The notes under the pieces: model-generated
Databases searched by the model: none
Told to the model about the DNA's origin: nothing
What the model saw: the letters and a program-made list of their open reading frames with translations, nothing else
DNA from: Sophora flavescens
Lineage: Eukaryota; Streptophyta; Magnoliopsida; Fabales; Fabaceae
Direction of reading: 5' to 3'
Length of the DNA stretch: 64,000 nt
Assembly (NCBI GenBank): GCA_030762895.1
Contig: CM061067.1
Span: 170,808,518-170,872,517, forward strand
In this document: piece after piece, positions 34,131 to 46,556 of the stretch
Layout: every line of letters begins with the position of its first letter
Position numbering within the stretch: position 1 is the stretch's first letter
Program-made: the position numbers and the translations under genes

Positions 34131-36165
34131 TTTTTTTTCTGTTAAAAAAAAATTGACATTTTTTTTTTCTCAAGCATCGTTGTTTCATGCACCTGCCGTC
34201 CTTTGAATGATTTGTCCAATGAGTTTGATTCCTCACAAGCAAGTTTGAGTGTAAGATGAGCATGTAAGAATATATCAATTCTTTTTTTAAAAAACATAAG
34301 GTGATAAGTTACCATAAATTTATTAATAAAAAAAACAAGAACATGGGAGAAAACCAAAAGCCATGTAAAATAAACGATAATCAAGCATACCTAGAATTAT
34401 GTTTTTTATTGAGTCTTAGGTGATACTTCTTCTGAGATTTGGATGTAACCACCGTGAAACCATCTTCAGCAACATTATCATTGTTCTGCTCTCCTTCCTT
34501 AGAAGTACTTGCATATTTTTGCTTTTCCAACCAAGCAGATAAAACATTAAAATCATTCTGAACAACAGTTGGAAAAGCGCTAAGATCTTGAACATAAACT
34601 GGATTGAATTAATCTCAGGAGTCTCAAGATTCTTACCACTAACTGTTAAATCACATGTAGCCTTGGAATACACAGACATTGGAGTCGAGGTACCCTTCGA
34701 ACTAATTGTTAAATCACCGGTAGCTATGGAATGCTCGGGTACCGGAGTATCCTTGATTGTAGAGTCAACATTAGTTGCAGCAGAAGTTGAGATCTTCTCT
34801 GTAGAGCCATTGACAGCATTTGTTGCAACCGAAGATGAGTTTTGTGGAATGGAATTTGAGACATGATCAAGGGATAAATTCCTCATAGACTGTCTCAACC
34901 GATTCGCTATCACTCTAGTTTTTACCCAGTGATGTATCAATCTGCCCATTTTCTTCATCTGGTTTTTGCTTTGGAACCTTGGGGACATAAGCTAGCTTAG
35001 TCTTCTGTACCAAAGGCGGATCATTTTGCACCATGTTCTCCTTGGCAGTTTGTTTACAAGTCGTAACCAAATGCCCAATTGAATTACAATGAGAACAAAA
35101 ATGAGGAAGCTTCTCATATTCGACACCAACAGAAAATGTAAAACCTTCACGTTCGACCATAATCTCTTTAAGCAATTTTCCTGCTAGATTAAAAACCACT
35201 AAAACTCGAGCATAGTGACCATATGCCCTAGTACAAGTAGCTTCATCCAAACTTATTGGAGTACCTAAACCTCCTGCAATTTCAAATAATAATATCGAGG
35301 CCAATATTCCTGCGGCAGGTCATAAATTCTAATCCAACAATGAGCATGAGATTGTTTATGCTTATTAGGAATAAAATCTGGAGACCACTGAAAAAGACGT
35401 AGTAGCCCTGGTTGAAGGTTCCAAACCCCAACAGCCAAGACATTACGCAAATCCTTTTGAGAAGCAAAACTGAATTCATAGAATCCCTTTCCAAACGGAA
35501 TCATTCTCAATTGTCCTAAAGGCTTCCATAGCTTTGAGAGTTTGTCGCGTAAGTCAGAGATCTTTATAGGGATATCACCCTTCAATAACAACAAGCGGCC
35601 ATGAAGGTTGTTTTTGCAACATTCCAACCCTTTTTTATATTCATCCTCAGAAATTTTGATAGAGACAGAATCGTCATTCACACACGGCCGGGGAAGCTGA
35701 CTAACCGGGATGTCAAAAGAACCATTCAGAGCCTGAGCAAAAGATTTTTACTGTGGAAAAGGCAAATCTTTCGAAGGAGGTTCGGGATTAAGAAACGCCC
35801 AAGGACATGCCATGAAAAATCCACAACAAACAACAAATCAAAGGCGAAAAAGTGCTAATAAAAAACAAAGAACGTTGATTTACTATCGATGTGCAGCTGA
35901 GCAGTACAGATCAAATGGGATCTGCAGAGAACAGTCGTGCAGGAGACCAGGGGGAGACCAACCAGGGCCCACCGATGCCGCGCCGAAGAGTGGTGGCAGT
36001 ACATGTCGAGATCAAGTGGCTGGCGGTGCAGAGAACGTGCGAGAACAGGAGACACCAACCAGATCGGCTAGCGCCACGACGTAGAGCTGGCGGCGGTACT
36101 CAATGCATAGCTTTTGGCGGCGGCGGCTAGGGTTCAGCAGGGAACGCTACCTTCAAGTCGCAGCG
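34131..36165 (-). mobile_element. LINE (non-LTR retrotransposon) relic, ORF1 only
   Basis: On the minus strand a GC-rich leader beginning AACCCTAGCCGCC (about 36130) precedes an ORF1-type gene. Downstream, T-runs at 34131-34169 (A-rich on the element strand) may be the tail. No reverse transcriptase or endonuclease is present, so ORF2 has been lost. Boundaries are approximate. Confidence 0.55.
34416..35808 (-). pseudogene. LINE ORF1-like protein (DUF4283 plus CCHC)
   Basis: The likely start is the ATG near 35808 (MACPWAFLNPEPPSKDL), followed soon by a TAA. The frame then continues FAQALNGSFDIPVSQLPRP into the DUF4283 domain (GKGFYEFSFASQKDLRNVL, then WNLQPGLLRLFQWSPDF). A one-base shift near 35290 leads to the second block (EIAGGLGTPISLDEATCTRA) and a zinc knuckle of zf-CCHC_4 type (CSHCNSIGHLVTTCKQ). 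A Ser/Thr-rich tail in a third frame ends at 34416. DUF4283-CCHC proteins are ORF1 of plant L1-like LINEs or derived host genes. Breaks favour a dead copy. Confidence 0.7.
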
Positions 36166-36189
36166 GGTGATGTGCGCTTAAACTCTATG

Positions 36190-38090
36190 TCATCTTGTGT
36201 CAGGCTTGAGGAGTGAGGATATTTTTGAAAGGAAGAACATAATTTTGTTGTTTTGGCTTCAACAACTCAAGGGGGGGGGGGGGGGTGAATTGAGTTTTCT
36301 TAAAAATATTTCCCTCTTAAAGCTTTGCAAAAAACTTTTCAAATCAGAGTTGCGGATTTGTGGCCTCAGGATCTTTTACAAGATCAATGAAGGGTTTATA
36401 TAGAATCTTGAATAGAGGGTGATGAGGATAAGAAAGATTAATTCAGAATAGATTCAGGTTCAATAACTCAGTAATAACAAGATACAGAAACTGATTAATC
36501 CTTTAAAGATTAAGAACAAGTTATGCAAGTTTCAGTTTCAGTTTCAGTATAGTTCAGTTTCAGCAATCAAGAATGGTTTTGATCAACTCAGTTTTGAACG
36601 CAGATAACATAGACTTGATTACAATCACACTCAGGTTTCAATACAGTTTATACAGATCAAGAACAGAAACTATATTGAACTTTAAACATCAAAATCACAG
36701 GTTCTTGATCATAAACATAAAGTAAATGAGTTTGAGTTTAGAGATACTACACAACCAGATTTATCCTGGTTCAGTCACCTCCACTGTGACCTACATCCAG
36801 TCCCCACTCCACCTGTGGGATTTCACACACTAACACACAAGCTTTGCCAGGTAGCTTGAAAAACATTTACACCACAGAACACTCCTTCACCTCGAGATAC
36901 CACACTCTTGTGAAGAGACTCAATGTTCAACCTTAGGGATACCTCACCCTGATCACTCAGAGAGACTCCCTCTCTCTTTACAATCAAAAAGTAAAACAAA
37001 AGTTGATTCCTAACTCTCAATAGTTAGATAAACAAATTGAAGCACTTATGAGAACGAAACACTCTTTTCACAATAAGCTCAAGAAAGATGATGAATGATA
37101 TGTGTTCTGTTGTTATGATTGATATCGTTCGTTAAAGTGTTCCTTTGATCCCTCTATATATAGAAAACAAGTTATAGTTGTTGGGATCAATCAAAACAGA
37201 TTTGGATCTGATTAACAGAATCTGTTTTCTTGATTCTGGTTCTTGAAATAAGATTCTGATAGTTCTTATAGAATTCGCGTCCATCTTGAAAATAACCACG
37301 TCCATCTAGCCATTAAGATTTTACATTCGGATGGGCTAGTAGACGAGCTCCATATGCCACGTCAGCAGACGGGAGTACTAAACACAAAGTAATTGGACGT
37401 GCTCTAATTAGTAGACGAGCTTCATATGACATGTCATTGGACAGAGCTTCTCATTTAAGGATTTAGCAGGTCCAAAGACTTTTGTGGACGAGCGCTTCTG
37501 TCACTATAGTGGACGAGTGCTTCTGTCACTTGTGTTGAACGGGCGCTTCTATTACTTCAGTGTTGGACGAGCGCTTCTATTACTTCAGTGTTAGACGAAC
37601 GCTTGTATTACTTCAGTGTTGGACGAGCTCTTGTATTGCTTCAGTTGGACGAGCGCTTTTGTCACTTGTGTTGGACGAGCGCTTTGGACGAGCACTTCTT
37701 ATTTCCAAAAATCATTTTCATTAACGAAAACTTATTCCTTTTAATGCAGGTTATGAAAAATGATTTTCTTCATGTATCTTTTTAATTGAGCTATTTGTGA
37801 ATAAAAGATTTCATCTCTTACAAATCATATAAGACTTAAATCTAATTTCTCCTTTAAGCTCTTGTCTTGATGATCCTTTAATCTCTGTTTTTTCTCTTTG
37901 ATTCCTTCAAGTTCTTCCTTGAATATTCTCCTTTGATTTCTCACTGAACTTGTTGATCACTGCTTGATACCCGTCTTTGTAATTTGACACTAAAACACTT
38001 GCATACACATTAAGTTGTATTTGTCATATATCAAAATCTCTAAGTCATTGAGTCTAACATAGTTTTCACCCATGTCCAACACTATCAAAT
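36190..38090. mobile_element. Probable solo LTR of a SIRE/Maximus-type Copia element
   Basis: A G15 tract inside CAACTCAAGG...TGAATTGAG (36262-36295), CCAGATTTATCCTGGTTCAG (36754-36773) and a terminal region with TTTGTCATATATCAAAA and CTAACA (38020-38060) resemble long LTRs of plant SIRE-type Copia elements. No gag or pol adjoins it, so a solo LTR or a fragment is likely. I could not find the target duplication, and the ends are approximate. Confidence 0.5.
37480..37700. repeat. Minisatellite, GGACGAGCGCTTCT units
   Basis: About seven units of 26-33 bp with consensus TGGACGAGCGCTTCTATTAC TTCAGTGT lie within the probable LTR. Units vary by point changes and length. Confidence 0.85.
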
Positions 38091-39197
38091 TCAAGATATT
38101 TGGTACCTTGTGTGCAAGTTGAATAATCTTTATCCATTGCATATATATTAAATTGTTTCTATAGTTTTTTTTTTAATTTTTTTTATAGTTTTTATACTCC
38201 ACTTACTTTTTAAACAAAAAAGGATAAAAATGTAATTCTATTATTTTAGCACTAACAATTGATATATACTTATTCATATTTACATTTGCATACAACACGT
38301 TTATCCTTTTTTTTTTGCCCTATTAAAGACTCACAGTAGATCTTATATGAGGGAGTCGAAGAGAGAACGGATTTAGTGCCTTTGAAGGTTGAAAGGCACT
38401 GTGACTTTCTCTCATCCTCAGCCTACGGATTAATCCGACGGCTCAAAAGGTGACACATGGCACATCTTTTTTTAAAAGAAAAAGGCAGAAACTTCAAAAG
38501 TAAGCATCAGACCCGCGCAATATCTTTTTACACTGAACCATCGACTCCTCAGCAGTGAACAATCGACGATGCACCTCGACATCCGCCGTCCATAGTCTCG
38601 CCGCGCCTCTGCCCCTGTTCATCGCCCCACCGTCGTCACCTCCGTCGCTCCGGCCGCCTCAAGGTGAATAACTCATCATAAAAATCCAAATTTGATAGTG
38701 AAGGGCTGACCCACTCCCCTGTTTCAATGCTTTAATACCTTTCTTTTCTTTTATTGTTCACTCCCACACATGTATTGTATGTTGCTGTATTTTTATTGGT
38801 GAATCCTTATGTTTCATTCTTTTATTGATAGGCTTAATGTTTCATTCCTTTGATGATACACTAAATATTTTAGTCCTTTGATGATAGGCTTAATGTTTCA
38901 ATACGTAGGGAACCCAATACTTTGCTTGAAAATCGTGCTAACAATATTCTATGTAAACCAACTTTTAGCATAATGTATTTGTTTAGGGTTTGAGAATATT
39001 TATTTTTTTTCCTTTCCAATCCTTCATTGCTTCTTTTTTAACTTTGAGTCTTTCGATCCTTCATTGTTACAGTGCTTTAATTCTAATTGCTTCTTTTCTT
39101 CTTTCTAATTGTTTCATTTTTTATTAAATGAATATATTATTTAATTTTGCATTGCACTTGTTAGGTACCTTTTAGTTGGGGAGTTTGATCAATCATG
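38091..39197. other. Flank and possible leader of the FAR1-like relic
   Basis: No gene is seen. A GC-rich patch at 38540-38665 looks like 5' leader sequence and ends at AGGTGAATAACTC, a possible splice donor, before AT-rich DNA reaching the FAR1-like exon. Confidence 0.4.
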
Positions 39198-40135
39198 ACA
39201 TCTTAAAATGTTGATTGGAAGCCAACGATTGGTATGGAATTTGATAATATGGAGGCAATTTATCAATTTTGGCTCACTTACAGTGCTCGTGTTGGTTTTG
39301 GAGTTAGAAAATGTTATGCTAACAAGAGCAAAAAAAAAGGATTTTGCTATATCATCGTGTCGGTTTACTTGTTGCAAGGAAGGGAAATGAAAGAAAGACA
39401 GAAAAAATGCTTTTGTTAACAAACCCAGACCCGAGACTAGAACTGGTTGCAAATCAACGATTTCATTCCTATTCAAGAATGGAAAGTTTGTCATCCATGA
39501 ATTTATAGAAGATCATAACCACCCTCTACAACCTCCAGAGACAATACACATGCTTACATCACACAGAAAGATAACTGAAGTCCAAGCATATGAGATTGAT
39601 CTGGCTGATGACTATGGATTAAGGCAGAAGTCAGCATTTCAACTTATGAGCACACAAGCAGAAGTATGGTGTACGGGTAGGCTGGATGTCTTTCGCAATA
39701 TTTTCAGGGGCAACTATTGGAGAATTCGTCTTTCTTTCATGCATACCAGATGGATTCAGAAGAACAAATCACCAATGTGTTTTGGTGTGATGTAAATATA
39801 GTGTTGGATTATGGGCATTTCGGTGATGTTATGTTATTGGATATTACATATTGTACCAACCGAGCCAAAGACCACTTGCTCTGTTTTCTGGGTTCAACCA
39901 CTATAGGGGTTCAATCATTTTTGGTGCAGCACTATTGTATGACGAGATGGTTGAATCATTTAAATGGTTGTTTGAGACATTTTTACAAGCGCACAACCAA
40001 CAGTAACCGATGACTATCTTTACTGACCAAGACCAGGCAATGGCAAGGGCACTTGCTGAGGTGATACCTGAGACTCGCCAAGGTTTATGGACCTGGCACT
40101 TGTTGCACAATGGAGTTAAACACCTCTATGAACAC
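39198..40135 (+). pseudogene. FAR1/FRS-type protein (MULE transposase-derived), broken
   Basis: FAR1-related sequences are transcription factors derived from Mutator-like transposases. The FAR1 DNA-binding start reads GMEFDNMEAIYQFWLTYSAR then VGFGVRKCYANKSKK. After a frame change CRFTCCKEGK supplies the zinc Cys pair. Near 39480-39640 come NHPPLQPPE and DYGLRQKSAFQLMS. The MULE core follows with FGDVMLLDITYCTNRAKDH and, after more shifts, IFTDQDQAMARALAEVIPET and WTWHLLHNGVKHLYEH. Homology stops at about 40135 and the third catalytic residue and SWIM domain are missing, as if cut by the adjoining retrotransposon. At least three frameshifts are present. Confidence 0.85.
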
Positions 40136-40144
40136 CCATTTTTG

Positions 40145-42280
40145 TTTGTCTTCAATTTATTCTAATTTTATTATTATTATATTTCAAGGAGACTAAAAAA
40201 AAATAGCGAAGAAAGAAAGAAGAAAAAGGAGATAATGAAGAAAGGAGGAGGTTCCGTCCATTGCATATCTAATTTTCTGTTGGACGAGGATGTTTCCCAT
40301 TGCATATCTAATTTCTGTTGGACGAGGAGGTTTCGTCCATTGCATATCTAATTTTCTGTTGGACGAGGACGTTTATATCTAATTTTCTGTTGGACGAGGA
40401 GGTTCCGTCCATTACAATTTATTTTCAAACTGGAGGCTAAAAAAGTAATAGTGAAGAAAGAAAGAAGAAAAATAAAATAATGAAGAAAGGAGGAAGAAAA
40501 GAAGGAGAAAAGAACAATCAGCAAAAAGAGAAAAAACAAGATTGAGTTACTTCTCCTAACCCTAAAAAACCCAATTTTGTATATCAGACAAAACCTCTCT
40601 TCCTCCTCCCACTCTCCAACCGCCCCTACGCCTCCTCTACCCATTGGTCCTTCTTCTTCCTCATCTCCCCCACTCTCTTAACCGCACCACACTTCCTTCT
40701 CTATTCAAACATGCAACCTTCACATCAAATCGTCTCCTTTCCTCTGCTCGCACCACCTCTATCTGGACACAAGCGATCTCTGCTCAGAATCCGGATTTCG
40801 TGGGACCAACCTTGAAGCCGCTGGGTAAGGAGAAGCATGAAGCCATCTCCTCCATTTATAAAAGGAGGGGGGAAGAACGAAAAGGGAGAGGGAGGAGATA
40901 CGGAAAGAGGAGATACGGAGGAAGGATACGAAGACACACACAGAGAGAGATTTTTATCTGATGTTTTCTTTGGGAAGAAAAGGAGATTGGGTTTGAGGTA
41001 GAAAGGGAGGGGATCTTTGTTTTTTTTTTAAACGGAAAGAGGGGAATTTTGGGTTAGGGATTTGTGTTTTTTTTTCCTCTTCTATGTCATTAGAGTGGTT
41101 CCAAATTTTTAGAAGAAGAGAGAGTTAAAAGAGTCAGTGAAACTGAAATGCGAGGGTTTTGATCTTAAAATTTTACTACTGGGAGAAAGCAAAATCATTG
41201 TTATTCCGCTCATTTGGTAATCATTGTTCTCTTTATTGATATTATTCATGAGTTTCTCTTGAAATTCTTATTTTTCTATGTCTCTATTTATGACGAAAAG
41301 AAAATCCATGGATATTGAAACTGAATGAGTTAGTATGATGTTTGCTATATGAGATTTTATGTCTGTTTCAGAAATGATGTATCGTAGGGTTCCTATTTCA
41401 TTGTTTTCTGTCATATGAGGAAATGCATGATACACTAGTAATCTTCATATGGCTATACTGTTACTAAACACTTAAAATGTTTCATTTTTGTTCTATTTTC
41501 ATAAGGCAAAACTATTTTTTTCAATAAAATATGATCACTTAAATCCCCTACAACCGGTTTGTTCCCTTTTTACAAAACAAAGAAAATTGCCTTTTGATAA
41601 ATAAATGATTGAACTTGTTTTATTTAAGGATGGCCTATGGACTTGGTTGCCATATTCAATCCCTTAGAATAAAGGTTTCCCTATGGACTTATGTGACATT
41701 TTCAACCTATTTAGGACTTTTCAACATTTAATCAAAAATGTAAAATAAAAAAAATGAGATCGTGAAATAACATTTCTCATCCTAATTCATATGTGGCATT
41801 TTTATAAAAAACTTAATTAAATCAATGTTATTTTTGGGTTGCTCTATTATAAGTGTCATGCTCAACCCTTTAGATTTTGAGGTTGTCCTGTGGACTTACG
41901 TGCCATGTTCAACCTCATTTAGGTTTAATCAAAAAAATTTCACAAATATAAAACCGATAAAAAAATACAAAATATCTTAAAATTAAAAATGAATTTTTTC
42001 CTTTAAATGATTTTCGGGGTAAAATAAATATTTTCAAAGTTACTAATAATTTACACAACTAATTTTGGGTAACGATTTTTATGGATGTTCTAGGGTGCCG
42101 TGGGGTTAAGTCTCCATGCTTCCCTAGACGTAATCGACTCCCGAACCCAATGTTTTTTTTAAAAGGGTTTTTCAATTTTCCTGAAATTAAATAAAATTGG
42201 TGGCAACTCCATGTTTATTCTCTAAAAGAAAAATAGGTTTTCTTTTTGTTCGCCATTGCGCCGCGATCTCGGTCGCGACA
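40145..42280 (+). mobile_element. 5' LTR of Ogre/Tat-type Gypsy element (left end approximate)
   Basis: The right end is set by GGTCGCGACA at 42271-42280 followed by the primer site. The left end is inferred from where the FAR1-like homology stops; no target duplication or second LTR is in view. A diverged phrase CCTATGGACTTGxGTGCCATxTTCAA occurs three times (41634, 41691 and 41888). Frames at 40348-40961 are low-complexity and not called. The element continues at 42281-43542 and 53718-58646. Confidence 0.65.
40257..40410. repeat. Short tandem repeat, TTGGACGAGGA units
   Basis: About four units of 38-43 bp contain CATTGCATATCTAATTTTCT and GTTGGACGAGGA. They lie in the presumed Ogre LTR. Confidence 0.85.
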
Positions 42281-42282
42281 GA

Positions 42283-42300
42283 TGGCGACTCCACTGGGAA
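42283..42300 (+). promoter_or_regulatory. Primer binding site of the Ogre-type element
   Basis: TGGCGACTCCACTGGGAA lies two bases after the LTR end. TGGCGACTC-type sites complementary to tRNA-Arg are typical of Ogre elements. Confidence 0.7.
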
Positions 42301-43415
42301 AGTCTTTTAAGAGAGTCAAGCCCGTAAAAATTAGTTTTGAAAATTTTTAATAACTTGTAGCTTATTTGTTTTACTTTTTATTGCTATATCTTTCTGTTTT
42401 TTTTATTACAATAATTAAATAACAAAAACAATAAAATGTTTTTTTATTTTTAGTGATGTTTGTTTGGATTGTCCTTTTTGTTTGGGTTTTCCCTTTATTT
42501 AAATAAAAATGAGAAAAATTAGTTGTATATACATTTTAACTCATGTTATTTTTGTATATGTTTCACTAACAATGTTTTTGTTTTCTCCTCCTCTCTTTTA
42601 TTTTTCCCTATATTTTAACAATAGGGTAGAGGACTTATAACCATTTAAATATATACACATGTTTTTAATTTTGCAGGTTTTTCTTGTCTTTTCTTTTCTT
42701 TTTATTTTTAAGTGTTACAAGTTTAAATGCCCCCTTCACCCACATCACTATCACTTATTACGCACACTCTTGGCTCTATACCCGAACTTGCTCAAAACCC
42801 AAGGATTTGGCCATGCTCCGACATTGTCATTGAAGAGGACTTGTACCTCCCTGATACTTGTCGGTTCACCACTCAGATTGTACATGAGATCATGGAATAG
42901 TCATATTGAGAGGGTTTATCCCTACTTGTGGCTAGATTCATGAATCAGATCCTTATAAGGGCAATATGGGGACCATGACTTTTAGATGTCTAGACCCATC
43001 CCAATTTTCACAAATAGAGCAAACCTAGTGGCCGACCTGTTTAGAGTCCTAACTTAGGGTGTGTCCATCCTTAGGTTTTATATGGCTTAGGACAAAAAGG
43101 GGCGTACTTTTCTTTTCTCTCTATCATCATAAACATAAATTGTCATGCACGTTCATTGTGAATATTCACAAAACTAGGGGCGTCACATTGCCGCCTCAAA
43201 CCTGAATGACATATTCGAATATTATTGCACATCTAATAGGCGATATGTCATAATGAAGGTGATGCTTTGGCAGCATACCCGTCAGGGTTTTCAACCCCAT
43301 TGGGTCTCATACAACATGAATCATGCAAGATATATTTGTTTCACTATACTCATTTTTATTTTTTCGCTTGTGCCTCTTTGTTGGAAGACTTTGGTATTCA
43401 TCTTATAGCAAGAAA
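42301..43415. other. Ogre leader, non-coding
   Basis: This is untranslated sequence between the primer site and ORF1. Two small frames (42659-42943 and 43267-43488) show no family signal. Confidence 0.5.
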
Positions 43416-43542
43416 ATGGAAAAGTACGGTTCCGAAAAGAGTACTAGCAATGCGAGCTGTTCCAAGAAAAGTATCAAGATCGATGTGACACTCAATGACG
43501 TGAAGAGTTTATGTGAACTTAGCCAGCAAATGCCAGAAAAAG
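43416..43542 (+). pseudogene. Ogre ORF1, first 42 codons, split by insertion
   Basis: The ATG at 43416 opens a frame with MEKYGSEKSTSNASCSKKSI and ends SLCELSQQMPEK where a retrotransposon begins at 43543. Across the insertion the frame continues exactly at 53718 (ARSDFVSKYGRILDPLHV), with AAAAG duplicated on both sides. ORF1 of Ogre elements lies upstream of gag and has no assigned function. Confidence 0.75.
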
Positions 43543-44269
43543 TGTAACGTCCTTCGTTACATTAGTAACCCAAATTAATTTTCTAGTAAAACCTTTAAAA
43601 ATATTTAAATTAAATAATCTAATCATAAAATTTTTCACAAAAATCACTTATGAAAGTATCTCGTATATTCAAAATAAATGAATAAAGTATTAGTGCTAAA
43701 TAAAACATTATATCCAAATAAAATAAAGTCTCAAAAAAATTAATTAATAAAATTCACATAATTCTTTTACAATTGTTTTTGTCTCAAAACACGGACGTCT
43801 AATAAACCCAAAAGAACAAATAAATAAACTATAACTAATATCTTCAAGACTCTCTCAAAACATTGTATCATCCATCTCATCACCTGCAAACTCTGAAAGA
43901 CAACACCACTAATGAGATTTTTAATCTCAGTAAGTAAACACAGTTCTAAAAGGTTTTCGAAAAGATGTTGCTTTCAGCTAGTAGCGCGATAAATAACCTA
44001 AAAACAACCATGGTAATCCGCCATTTCCAAAATAATATATCTCAAAATAATTTATATAAATTAAGGATAATCAATACAATCTCACAAAATTCATGCACAA
44101 GTCATAACTTCATCAATAGATATAATCCATCACTAAAGTGCGTATAACATAAATAAAATCATACAAAGGACATCTCTCGTGTCCAAATAATCTCAATTTA
44201 TCATCCAAGTCTCTTTTATTTGATTACCCAGTTTTAGTCTATGAACTCATGACAAATGCAATGGCATCC

Positions 44270-44940
44270 ACTGCCTTTCCCTTCCCAGAAGGAGGTATCT
44301 ATAATGGGTCTTCCCCTTCCCAGAAGGAGGTATCTGTCTTCCCCTCCAACGAGGAGGTATCTATCATCCCCTTCCCTGAAGGAGGTATCTGTCTTCCCCT
44401 CTAACGAGGAGGTATCTGTCTTCCCCTCTAACGAGGAGGTATCTGTCATCCCCTCTAACGAGGAGGTATCTATCATCCCTTTCCCTGAAGGAGGTATCTG
44501 TCTTCCCCTCTAACGAGGAGGTATCTGTCTTCCCCTCTAATGAGGAGGTATCTGTCATCCCCTCTAACAAGGAGGTATCTATCATCCCATTCCCTGAAGG
44601 AGGTATCTGTCTTCCCCTCTAACGAGGAGGTATCTGTGTTCCCCTCTAACGAGGAGGTATCTGTCATCCCCTTCCCTGAAGGAGGTATCTGTCTTCACCA
44701 ATAACGAGGAGGTATCTGTCTTCCCCTCTAACGAGGATGTATCTGTCATCCCCTTCCCTGAAGGAGGTATCTGTCTTCTCCCCTAACGAGGAGGTATCTG
44801 TCTTCCCCTCTAACGAGGAAGGATCTGTCACCCCCTTCCCTGAAGGAGGTATCTGTCTTCTCCCTTAACGAGGAGGTATCTGTCTTCCCCTCTAACGAGG
44901 AGGTATCTGTCATCCCCTCTGACGAGGAGGTATCTGTCAT
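44270..44940. repeat. 27-bp minisatellite in the left LTR
   Basis: About 25 units have consensus CTAACGAGGAGGTATCTGTC plus TTCCCCT, with a CCTTCCCTGAAGGAGGTATC variant interspersed. The 27-bp length is a multiple of three, so long periodic frames appear on both strands. Confidence 0.95.
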
Positions 44941-45154
44941 TGATCAGCCGCTGGCTCATCTAGTTTTATAGCTAGTATGACCGTGGTTTTGTGCTAATTT
45001 TATATCATTTTCGCCCAAATTAGACTTGATTGTCTTTAAGCAGCATTTTGAGTCTGTAAAGTATTTTTAGGTTAATTTAGTTGATTTAGAGTTAATTAAA
45101 GTACTTATGCTATTTTCTGTTTTCAGGTTAATAAAAGGAAATAAATCTGGAGCT

Positions 45155-45425
45155 TTCGCCCCGCGAAAAGGTCTTCGCCCCGCGAACCTGAAGGTGACTG
45201 TGCCAGAAATTGCAAACCTCTCTGTCTCTTCCCGCGAAACATGACTCACCTCACGAGTAATCCAACCCTGTAAGACCAGAAGCCATCACGACTCATCCAT
45301 GTTGAAGGTCACGGGCGTTACAGTTTGGAATTTGAAGAGTCTCGCCTCGCGAATATATGTCCGCCTCGCGAGAGAACCAAAAGCTGAAGACTATTCGTAT
45401 TATTCGCCTCGCGAGTCAGCGAATT
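45155..45425 (+). promoter_or_regulatory. CpG-rich paired palindrome motifs upstream of TATA (solo LTR)
   Basis: TTCGCCCCGCGA, CTCGCCTCGCGA, TCCGCCTCGCGA and ATTCGCCTCGCGAG occur mostly as close pairs. Between pairs is a degenerate CCATCACG...GGTCACGGGCGT module (45284-45325). The last motif ends about 20 bp before TATATAAG. Confidence 0.75.
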
Positions 45426-45435
45426 CCAGAAGTTG

Positions 45436-45443
45436 TATATAAG
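45436..45443 (+). promoter_or_regulatory. LTR TATA box
   Basis: TATATAAG lies just downstream of the CpG-rich motif array, at the place expected for the U3 promoter. Confidence 0.7.
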
Positions 45444-46556
45444 CCTGTTTGAAGGCAGAAATGGAGGGTAGCTAGTTAGTCAGTAGTTGTAGTTCAGTAG
45501 TTTATTTTCTTTTCTTTTCTTTTGTGTTTAAGTCTGTAATGGAGAGCTAGTCTCCTAGATTAATCTACTGTGATTGGTTTCAATTACACTTGAGGTTCTG
45601 TATTTCCTATTTTGTTTGCTATTCTCTTTTCAATGAGATGCTATATGTTTCTGTTTGTTATTTCAGGAGTGTATAGTATTGTGTTGATTCATTTCGGTGA
45701 TGTTATGTTCCTATACTTAATCGCGTTTGTTATTTCGCGTGTGTTCATTCATGTTCGTTTAGTTCATGAGGGCTTAACCCCGTTTGTTATTTCGGGAATA
45801 GGAACATACATCCGTAGTAGTGATTTCGTTTGTTAATTGTTGCTACAACCGAAAGGGGATTAGAATCTGCTTAGGGCTTGGAATTTGCATGAACCGATGA
45901 TAGTTGGGAAACCGAGAACAGTAGGTTAATTGCTTTAGTTATTTGTTAATCTCTTAAACTGCTCTGTTTTCATTGATCTGTTTTGTTTTGTTTTCTTTAT
46001 TTTATTTCATATCCACACCCCCAAAACTAATTTTCTGTTAATAACAACAACCTAAGAGTCCTTGTGAGACGATACTCGAGTTGTCGCTTCCCTATCTACA
46101 TTATTTTGTAAACGCTCGTTCTTTTTGGCGCGTGGCGACAGCGCGACCAGTCATCCCCTCTGACGAGGAGGTATCTGTCTTCCTCTTCCCAGAAGAGGGT
46201 ACCTTAACAATCCCAAATAATATCTCAAAAACATATTTTGGGCATATATCATGACCCCATGACATGACAATGACCTCATACACCAGTCCCAATTAAACAT
46301 ATTCTTTAATAATAATAAAAATTGGAAATGACCCATGATAGTGTGATTTTACATCATATTTTCTATATACTTTTGCATGCATTTTTCATATAGATTAGGC
46401 ATTCTTTATTTGGTTTTTATTAGTTTTTCCCTTGGAACGGGTGAAGCGGTTTCTTGGTGTTGTTTTCCAGGAATTAATGGGAAAATGCTCAGAATTAGCC
46501 TTGATGGAGCTTGGATGAAATAGAGCCTGAAAAGAGAAGAAATTGAGCCAAGCGAG

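Larger units (their letters stand above)
44941..46149 (+). mobile_element. Solo LTR of an Athila-type element, 1,209 bp
   Basis: It begins TGATCAGCCGCTGGCTCATC and ends GCGCGACCA, flanked by GTCAT at 44936-44940 and 46150-46154. The start and many internal stretches match the Athila LTR at 58647-59943 (for example CTCATCTAGTTTTAT, GTCCTTGTGAGACGA and CGTTCTTTTTGGCGCG). With no internal region and an intact target duplication, it arose by recombination between two LTRs. Confidence 0.93.
43543..46335 (-). repeat. Left LTR (element 3' LTR), interrupted and truncated
   Basis: 43543-44940 plus 46150-46335 match 50953 to about 52567 of the right LTR nearly base for base, apart from the minisatellite. 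The remaining 1.1 kb of the LTR is absent. A solo LTR occupies 44941-46149. Confidence 0.85.

Noticed and set aside
35855..36130. GC-rich frames on both strands at 35.9-36.1 kb
   Set aside because: They are best explained as the 5' leader of the minus-strand LINE, which starts with AACCCTAGCCGCC. No protein family matches.
36271..36285. G15 tract as a quadruplex signal
   Set aside because: It is a single homopolymer, its length is error-prone, and it is common at this point in SIRE-like LTRs.
40348..40961. Overlapping frames on both strands near 40.3-41.0 kb
   Set aside because: They are rich in Phe/Ser or Arg/Gly from biased composition. They lie in the presumed LTR and lack motifs.
43960..44150. 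Small frames in the left LTR
   Set aside because: They are AT-rich random frames not preserved in the matching right LTR.
44234..44940. Long periodic reading frames such as TDTSSLEGK repeats (and 51638-52423)
   Set aside because: These are a by-product of the 27-bp minisatellite, whose length is a multiple of three. They occur in several frames and on both strands inside LTRs.
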